From Fidelibacterota bacterium (GTDB lineage Bacteria > Pseudomonadota > Alphaproteobacteria > Rhodospirillales > Rhodospirillaceae), in the NCBI GenBank assembly GCA_947475295.1, contig CANJLF010000013.1, positions 1-64,000 of the forward strand: a stretch of 64,000 nucleotides of DNA, given 5' to 3'. Of this stretch, positions 59,128 through 64,000 are shown piece by piece. Below the pieces are notes generated by a model. The model made no database searches. It saw nothing but the letters and a program-made list of their open reading frames with translations, and was not told the origin of the DNA. Position 1 is the first letter of the stretch. Each line of letters opens with the position of its first letter. A program made the translations under genes and the position numbers.

Positions 59128-59268
59128 CTAGCGCCGACGGCTCCAGATGCTGATGAACCCCAGAAATCCACCGAACCCGAGAAACGCCAATATAACGAAT
59201 GTAAGATAAATCGGTTGACCAGTCGCCAAAAAGGCCTCCTGCGTTGAACGAGGAGGCCTTTTTGCCAT
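59128..59268 (-). CDS. Possible 46-residue single-span membrane protein
   Basis: A frame starting MAKRPPRSTQEAFLATG has one strong membrane segment (PIYLTFVILAFLGFGGFLGF) and ends in WSRRR. Its first codons pass through the 13-base-pair stem at 59228-59263, which is itself a good terminator for the Sel1 gene, so the frame may be chance. The very hydrophobic segment is the only reason to keep it. Confidence 0.3.
   Translation of the reverse strand: MAKRPPRSTQEAFLATGQPIYLTFVILAFLGFGGFLGFISIWSRRR
59228..59263. terminator. Terminator downstream of the oxidase operon
   Basis: AAAAAGGCCTCCT / AGGAGGCCTTTTT is a perfect 13-base-pair stem with T-tracts on both strands, 75 bases past the Sel1 gene stop. 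Confidence 0.85.
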
Positions 59269-59338
59269 GGTAGGCGCCGCGTTTCCTTGAGCGGCGTCAA
59301 AGTTTCTCATCTTTGTCGCCAGGGCCAGGGCGGCTATT

Positions 59339-60169
59339 TCATCGGCGGCCGGACTCCCATTGGCGCGCCTGATTGTTCGCCTCGGTAATTTGCGCAGGCG
59401 TCATTTTTTGCTCGAGTTCACGAGTCTTTTGCAAGCATAGGATCCGACGGCGAGACTCGGTCTGCGAAAATCGCGCAATTGCGAGCGTGTACCATTTGTG
59501 GGCCTGCACGAGATCGAGCGGAACACCTCGGCCATTGGCATACATAAGTCCGAGCGTGTCTAGTGCCTCCGGATATCCCTGATCCGCGGCTTTGCGGTAC
59601 CAGTGCAAGGCAAGAGCGATGTCTTGCGTGACGCCACGGCCTTTGTCGTACATGTAAGCCAGGTTGTTCTGGGCGCCGGCATTTCCTTGATCGGCGGCCT
59701 TACGGTACCATTTCACGGCTTCGACATTATCCTGCGGAACGCCGCGCTTTTTGTCATACATGATTCCCAGATTGTTCTGGGCCCCAGCGTCGCCCTGATC
59801 CGCGGCCTTACGATACCACCGCGCCGCCTCGGCATAATCCTGCGGCACACCGAGGCCCGCAACGTACATGGCTCCTAAGCCGAACTGTGCCTCGGGCCGT
59901 CCCTGGTCTGCGGCCTTGCGATACCACTTCGCCGCCTCGGCGTAGTCGCGGGGCACGCCCTCGCCCTTGGCGTAGAGGATGCCTAGGTCGAACTGCGCGG
60001 CGGCATTGCCCTGCTCGGCGAGCGGACGAAACAGACCCAGGGCAGCCGCGTAGTCGCCATTTCGATAGGCCGTTAACGCGGTCTCCAGAGGGTCGGCCGC
60101 ACCTGCATTTTGTGTAGTGAAAACCAACGCAAGGAAACAGAGCCCGATGATGCGCGGTGGCTTGATCAC
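59339..60169 (-). CDS. Exported Sel1-like repeat protein
   Basis: This 276-residue protein has a signal peptide (IIGLCFLALVFTTQNAGAA) and five Sel1-like repeats of about 36 residues (pattern AAKWYRKAADQGxxxAQFxLG...MYxxGxGVPQD). It probably scaffolds protein partners in the periplasm. It starts at GTG with AAGGAG eight bases upstream, only 27 bases after the dihaem cytochrome stop, so it is likely the last gene of the oxidase operon. A strong terminator follows. The repeats make the DNA internally repetitive (about 108-base period). Confidence 0.88.
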   Translation of the reverse strand: MIKPPRIIGLCFLALVFTTQNAGAADPLETALTAYRNGDYAAALGLFRPLAEQGNAAAQFDLGILYAKGEGVPRDYAEAAKWYRKAADQGRPEAQFGLGAMYVAGLGVPQDYAEAARWYRKAADQGDAGAQNNLGIMYDKKRGVPQDNVEAVKWYRKAADQGNAGAQNNLAYMYDKGRGVTQDIALALHWYRKAADQGYPEALDTLGLMYANGRGVPLDLVQAHKWYTLAIARFSQTESRRRILCLQKTRELEQKMTPAQITEANNQARQWESGRR

Positions 60170-60196
60170 TGAAACTCCTTAAAGCCGGCTTCGCGA

Positions 60197-61027
60197 CTAT
60201 CGTGGAGCGTCGTAGTAGGCGGCAACGTCTTTGATTTCCTGGTCCGTGAGTTTCCCGGCTATCCGGCGCATTCGTCCGTAGATGTCATTTTTGCGCGCGC
60301 CGCTCGCATAGGCCCGAAGCTGCGCCGCGATGTAATCAGGATACTGCCCGGTCAGCATGGGCACTTCCAACGGCCCGCCGGCATTGGCGCCGTGGCACGC
60401 CTCACACGCGGGTAACGCGCGCGACACATCGCCTTTGGTCGCCAACACAATCGCCCCACCGCGCGCGCTCGCGATCGCGTGGATATCATGATTGCGACGC
60501 GGCAGGCGGCTATAGTAGGCGGCAAGATCAGCCAATTGCTTTTGACTCAGCTCGTCCAGTATCGGCTTCATCACATCGTTCGGGCGTTCGCCGCGCTTCA
60601 TGTCGCTGAGCTGCTTATAAAGTGCGCGGGCCGACTGGCCTGTCGTGCTCGGTATCGTCGCCGGATCGGTCGTCAGTCCATTTGGGTCGTGACAAGCGAC
60701 GCACGAGTCTTGTGCCAGAGCGGCCCCGGCGACGGGATCACCCAGGGCGACGGCATCCAACGTCGTGGCATCCCAGGCCGTCATTGATGCGGGCACCGCC
60801 GTCTGTGTACTTGGCGCCTGCTTTGCCGGCGCAGCAATGCCGAGAGCCCGGCAAATGGCCGTCAAGGAATCGATGCCGGTATTGTTCGCGTCGATGACCG
60901 GCAGGATCAGGAATCCGAGAGCCCATACCGCGAGGGCCATTCCAACGATTGACGCCGACGTTTTGACGGCAAATGCCGCGCTTTTGGCCGCGCTCGAAAC
61001 GCAGGTTTTATGGGGTTCGGTCGACAC
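60197..61027 (-). CDS. Membrane-anchored dihaem cytochrome c (c4-like)
   Basis: This 276-residue protein has an N-terminal helix at about 28-48 that serves as anchor, a linker, then two haem c domains with CVACH (109-113) and CEACH (208-212). Each domain ends in a DLAAYYS or DVAAYYD motif of cytochrome c4 type. It probably delivers electrons to the ba3-type oxidase encoded just upstream; its start lies inside the last 20 bases of subunit I, implying coupled translation. Confidence 0.92.
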   Translation of the reverse strand: MSTEPHKTCVSSAAKSAAFAVKTSASIVGMALAVWALGFLILPVIDANNTGIDSLTAICRALGIAAPAKQAPSTQTAVPASMTAWDATTLDAVALGDPVAGAALAQDSCVACHDPNGLTTDPATIPSTTGQSARALYKQLSDMKRGERPNDVMKPILDELSQKQLADLAAYYSRLPRRNHDIHAIASARGGAIVLATKGDVSRALPACEACHGANAGGPLEVPMLTGQYPDYIAAQLRAYASGARKNDIYGRMRRIAGKLTDQEIKDVAAYYDAPR

Positions 61028-62639
61028 GGTGCACCACGGCTTGAGGAGGTTTGAGGATGAAGAATTGGGCGATTGGATAGGTGTAGGCGGCGGCCATCAG
61101 CACAAGAACGAATGCGTTCCACAATACAAAGCCGTTGAGCGCGGCCGGAACCGGGACGCCGGGATGAAGCGCGCGCGCGTACTCAACGGGCCCGGGCTTT
61201 GCGGCCCCGGTGCGCTCGAAGTGAAAGCTTACGAGATTCCATATGAACATGCCTGCGCTGATCACCAGCATGCCGCCACCGACTACGGACATGATCATCC
61301 ACGGCGCCCACCATGAGATGGACGGGTCGGCGTAGTCGAATTGTGCAACCCGGCGGACTTGGCCGCTCAGCCCAAGCCAATGCCACGGCAGACTCATGAC
61401 CATCATGCCGATAGCCCACAGCCAAAGTTGCGCGCGTTGCAACACCAGGGAGGGCGCGAGCCGACCTGTCAGGTTCGGCCAGATATGGTAAGCGATGGCG
61501 AAGTACATAATGACGACGCTGCCGCCGAAGATCATGTGGAAGTGCGCGCTGACCCACGACGTATTGTGAACCATGGCGTTCATGCCGTAGCTCATGTTGA
61601 TAAGTCCGCCGAATCCACCGAACCACAGCATGAAGAATGACAGACCGGTCGCCAGCACCATGGGCCGCTCCCATGGCAACGCGCCGATCCAGCCCAAGAG
61701 GCCTTTACCGCCGCGCAAACGTCCGCCGATTTCCATCGAGGCCGTTACGGTGAACACCGTCAGCAATGTCGGAACCGCCACAAGGACCGTCAACATCATT
61801 TGCACAGTCTTGAACCCGCTGGAGTGCTCGGGATCCATGAACAGGTGGTGTAAGCCGACGGGCAAGCCGCACAGCAGGAATAGGATGAAGCTGCCGCGCG
61901 CCATGAGGTCGCTGAACAGGCGCCCGCCCGCGGCTTGGGGCGCCATGGTGTAGAAGGCGATGTAAGCGGGGATCAGCCAGAAGTAGACAATGGCATGCAG
62001 TGTCCATGAAAACAGGGTGCGGGTAAGGCCGACGTCAACGGTCTGCGTCCAGCCGAAGGCCGCCGGAATGACCACGAACAATAGTTCGGCGGCGACACCC
62101 ACCGTTGTCCACAGCCAGAGGATAGCGTTCGCCACGGTGGCGTACATGGCTAGCGGAACCGGCGTGCCTGGATTGGCTTTCTTCCAGCGGGTCATTGCGA
62201 CAATCATCAACGCGCACCAGATCCACGACCCAACGACAACCAGGACCAGTCCGATATAAAAAAGCGGACTAGCTGAAAGCGGCGGATAAAATGTGAACAT
62301 GACGCTGGCCTGGCCGGACAGGACCGTCGCGACCACAAGCACCGTGCCTACAATGCCGAGGACAAAGCCAGCCCACGCCAGGCGTGGTGCGGGGAGTGCC
62401 TGTTTGAGCGCGCTCTCGGCGACGAAGTAGCCAAAACCCATAATAAAGAACGTTGTCAGCACATAGGCCATGGCGGAGCCGTGCGCGGTGACCGAGAGAT
62501 AATAGTTATCCGGGGTCGACAACGGCGCGGCCAAGGGGCTGCGCACCCACATCTGCCAAAGGCCGAGCAGGATGGCGACGCCGAAGGCGGCAAAAGCCGT
62601 CCAAAGATGCGCCAGGATCAGGCGATTATTAATTGTCAC
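61008..62639 (-). CDS. Cytochrome c oxidase subunit I, ba3 (B-family) type
   Basis: This 543-residue haem-copper oxidase subunit has about 13 helices. The low-spin haem ligand is in TAHGSAMAYV. The CuB region has LHAIVYFWLIPAYIAFYT and GLPVGLHHLF. The high-spin and low-spin haem ligands are in WVSAHFHMIFGG. It lacks the K- and D-channel motifs of A-type enzymes, fitting the ba3 (B) family. These have high oxygen affinity. Its start overlaps the subunit II gene by 11 bases. Confidence 0.94.
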   Translation of the reverse strand: MTINNRLILAHLWTAFAAFGVAILLGLWQMWVRSPLAAPLSTPDNYYLSVTAHGSAMAYVLTTFFIMGFGYFVAESALKQALPAPRLAWAGFVLGIVGTVLVVATVLSGQASVMFTFYPPLSASPLFYIGLVLVVVGSWIWCALMIVAMTRWKKANPGTPVPLAMYATVANAILWLWTTVGVAAELLFVVIPAAFGWTQTVDVGLTRTLFSWTLHAIVYFWLIPAYIAFYTMAPQAAGGRLFSDLMARGSFILFLLCGLPVGLHHLFMDPEHSSGFKTVQMMLTVLVAVPTLLTVFTVTASMEIGGRLRGGKGLLGWIGALPWERPMVLATGLSFFMLWFGGFGGLINMSYGMNAMVHNTSWVSAHFHMIFGGSVVIMYFAIAYHIWPNLTGRLAPSLVLQRAQLWLWAIGMMVMSLPWHWLGLSGQVRRVAQFDYADPSISWWAPWMIMSVVGGGMLVISAGMFIWNLVSFHFERTGAAKPGPVEYARALHPGVPVPAALNGFVLWNAFVLVLMAAAYTYPIAQFFILKPPQAVVHRVDRTP

Positions 62640-63168
62640 AGGTCACTCTCCCGTCCCCATCCGGCCTAAAGTCGGCAATAGGCACGACACGTACGTGGGC
62701 AACCATTTGGCCGTGCCCGAGACCGCAGAACTCGTGGCATGGCATCAGCAGGTCGCCGGGTTTGTCGAATACCGTGTGTACCTGGCTCACGAAGCCCGGC
62801 ACCACCATGGTGTTGACGTTGGTTCCCACAACAATGAGGCCGTGGATTACGTCGGGGCTCGCCAGACGGAAAGTCACCTGCATATCCTGCGGCACCACAA
62901 CGCACTCCGGTACAAAGGCAAACTGTGTGGTAACGATGCGCGTGGTGATTTTGCCGGCACTGTCGACGTGGGTGCCGAGATTGTTCTCGGCGAATTCCCC
63001 AGCGACGTGAAGGGTATTTGGATCCACAGTCTCGATGTTGCTGGGCGGATTCATGTGCAGCCCCAAGCCGGCCCATACAATGGCGGCAAGCATGACCGCC
63101 GCCACACCACCCATCGCCAGCGCCCATCGCCGTTCGTTCTGTACAGCTGAGATTTCGTCGACTGCCAT
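62629..63168 (-). CDS. Cytochrome c oxidase subunit II, ba3 type (CuA)
   Basis: This 179-residue protein has one N-terminal helix (about 16-36) and a cupredoxin domain with a complete CuA site: His109, Cys144, Cys148, His152 and Met155 (CHEFCGLGHGQM). A single helix, rather than two, is typical of ba3 subunit II. It receives electrons from cytochrome c. Confidence 0.95.
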   Translation of the reverse strand: MAVDEISAVQNERRWALAMGGVAAVMLAAIVWAGLGLHMNPPSNIETVDPNTLHVAGEFAENNLGTHVDSAGKITTRIVTTQFAFVPECVVVPQDMQVTFRLASPDVIHGLIVVGTNVNTMVVPGFVSQVHTVFDKPGDLLMPCHEFCGLGHGQMVAHVRVVPIADFRPDGDGRVTCDN

Positions 63169-63172
63169 GGCG

Positions 63173-63346
63173 CTAGCCCACCGGTCCGCGTGGCAGAAAC
63201 GTGAAGAAATACATCACAAGCCAGGCGACAAGCAGCAACGCGACCGCGGCGCCCGCGAGGGCAAAAGCGCCCGACGGCACGGGCTGTATCAGAAGAGCGG
63301 ACGCGGGCTCCTCAATGTTCGCACCAGATTCTTTGATGGTATCCAT
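63173..63346 (-). CDS. Small oxidase subunit (IIa-like)
   Basis: A 57-residue protein starting MDTIKESGANIEEP has a single membrane helix (GAFALAGAAVALLLVAWLVMYFF shortened at its ends) four bases before the subunit II gene. Position and size fit the subunit IIa of ba3 oxidases, which supplies the helix missing from subunit II. The frame extends to 63430, but those residues are not helical or conserved. Confidence 0.75.
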   Translation of the reverse strand: MDTIKESGANIEEPASALLIQPVPSGAFALAGAAVALLLVAWLVMYFFTFLPRGPVG

Positions 63347-63920
63347 CTGCTCGACTACCCTTTTCCGTGAAACCCCGTATCTCCGTGGAACCCCATAACG
63401 CGCCGCCGCGCGCCGTGAGGCGTGACACAAACTGGCAGGTTGGGAAAACGCCTGCCTTGACGAGCGTCAATGATTTAATATGGCGGCGCACCGGCCAAAG
63501 CCGCGGCAACAAGACAATGAGCAGCGTCCTTGCGAACCAAGGCAATCATTAAGCCGGCGCGGCTCTAAGGCGCGTCTTTCGCGACCGGTTCCATCTTCCC
63601 TGGACCGCAGTCTTAGACCGGGAATTGGAAGGTCGGAATATGCATCACAACGTCGGCGGAAGCCTACGCGGCAAGACGCGAACTTGGCGAAGAACAAGTT
63701 TGAAACCGTGACGCCTTCGGTCAGCCATCAGGCGGACTTAGGCGGCTGGGACAATATTGCCAGGGAACAACCCGGCACCCGGCGGCACGCTTGATCAAGT
63801 GTTCACCGGCAAATAGCGATCGGCCCTGGTTGTTACGTTTAGCCGGAAAGGTGAATTCGGTAGCACTCCACCCTGTATCACTTTAATATGGACGACACAC
63901 CCAAGTGGAGGACATCTGTC
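63347..63920. other. Divergent intergenic region with an FNR-like palindrome
   Basis: These 574 bases lie between the oxidase operon and the exported protein at the right edge. They hold the palindrome at 63457-63470 and a TAATAT at 63476-63481. An open frame at 63480-63794 (plus) lacks a ribosome site and looks like chance. Nothing else is supported. Confidence 0.6.
63457..63470. promoter_or_regulatory. FNR/FixK-type palindrome upstream of the ba3 oxidase operon
   Basis: TTGACGAGCGTCAA has perfect arms (TTGAC / GTCAA) and differs from the TTGAT-N4-ATCAA consensus at one position per arm. It lies 111 bases upstream of the first oxidase gene on the minus strand. A good -10 at class II spacing is not obvious. 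Confidence 0.55.
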
Positions 63921-64000
63921 ATGAAGACCGCATCTGCCGTGCTGTTCGCCTTTGTCGCTTTGGTCTGCGCGCGCGCGGCCTTAGCGGAGCCAACTGAGGT
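63921..64000 (+). CDS. N-terminus of an exported protein (runs off the right edge)
   Basis: An ATG preceded by GGAGGAC begins a signal peptide (MKTASAVLFAFVALVCARAA, then LAEPTE) with a clean cleavage site after ALA. Only 26 residues are visible, so no family can be assigned. Confidence 0.75.
   Translation, partial: MKTASAVLFAFVALVCARAALAEPTE

Noticed and set aside
63480-63794. 105-codon frame in the right-hand intergenic region
   Set aside because: Low-complexity Arg/Ser/Gln-rich translation without a ribosome site.
63791-63798. TTGATCAA as a second FNR site
   Set aside because: It lacks the four-base spacer between half sites, so it is only a short palindrome.

Overview
The window looks like a chromosomal segment of a GC-rich, Gram-negative alphaproteobacterium. 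The evidence is the gene order rplU-rpmA / obgE-proB-proA-nadD-rsfS-rlmH and thrS-infC ... rpmI-rplT-pheS-pheT-lepA, LPS sugar genes (kdsB, GT9/GT4 glycosyltransferases), a lone fliN, and many periplasmic c-type cytochromes. I cannot place it below class level. I see no phage, transposase, integrase or CRISPR array.

Regions: (1) 1-7.8 kb: a partial TldE-like gene, an AI-2E transporter, an isoquinoline-oxidoreductase-like molybdoenzyme pair, small acetyltransferase and DUF4169 genes, a secreted carboxymuconolactone-decarboxylase-like protein and a secreted M28-like peptidase with an unusual metal site. (2) 8.0-17.9 kb: the most distinctive region. Three tandem paralogous transcription units each encode a secreted protein of about 755 residues (carboxypeptidase-regulatory-like domain, one CXXCH haem c site, C-terminal beta-propeller). 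Each has its own matching promoter, leader and terminator. They are followed by a SoxC-like Tat-exported molybdoenzyme and a SoxD-like cytochrome c. (3) 17.9-19.4 kb: an S1/P1-nuclease-like gene separated by one in-frame UAG from its own C-terminal helix plus a cytochrome c domain, with a perfect FNR/FixK-type box upstream, then tRNA-Ser(GGA). (4) 19.7-30 kb: translation genes on the minus strand (thrS, infC with a probable AUA start, rpmI, rplT, pheS, an ASCH-domain gene, pheT, lepA), with a DoxX gene inserted. (5) 30-45 kb: glycosyltransferases, hydrolase, TPR protein, GST, fliN, a Yej-type peptide ABC importer with two tandem binding proteins, hisN-like phosphatase, membrane cytochrome c, kdsB and pheA. 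(6) 45.9-53.6 kb: rlmH to rplU housekeeping genes and a DUF1704 (QEGLA) metallopeptidase-like gene. (7) 53.7-59 kb: tRNA-Ser(CGA), a TonB-dependent receptor, and an Hsp70/YegD-like gene beside a tannase-family esterase. (8) 59-63.5 kb: a ba3-type haem-copper oxidase operon (IIa-II-I-dihaem cytochrome c-Sel1 protein) with an FNR-like palindrome upstream, then the start of an exported protein at the right edge.

The theme is periplasmic electron transfer: the SoxCD-like pair, the three haem/propeller proteins, the nuclease/cytochrome gene, the anchored cytochrome c and the ba3 oxidase could form one or more respiratory branches. Two of these have FNR-type sites, which suggests control by oxygen or nitric oxide. 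The substrate of the haem/propeller plus SoxC-like set cannot be read from the sequence. No similarity search was run; all family names come from motif recognition.
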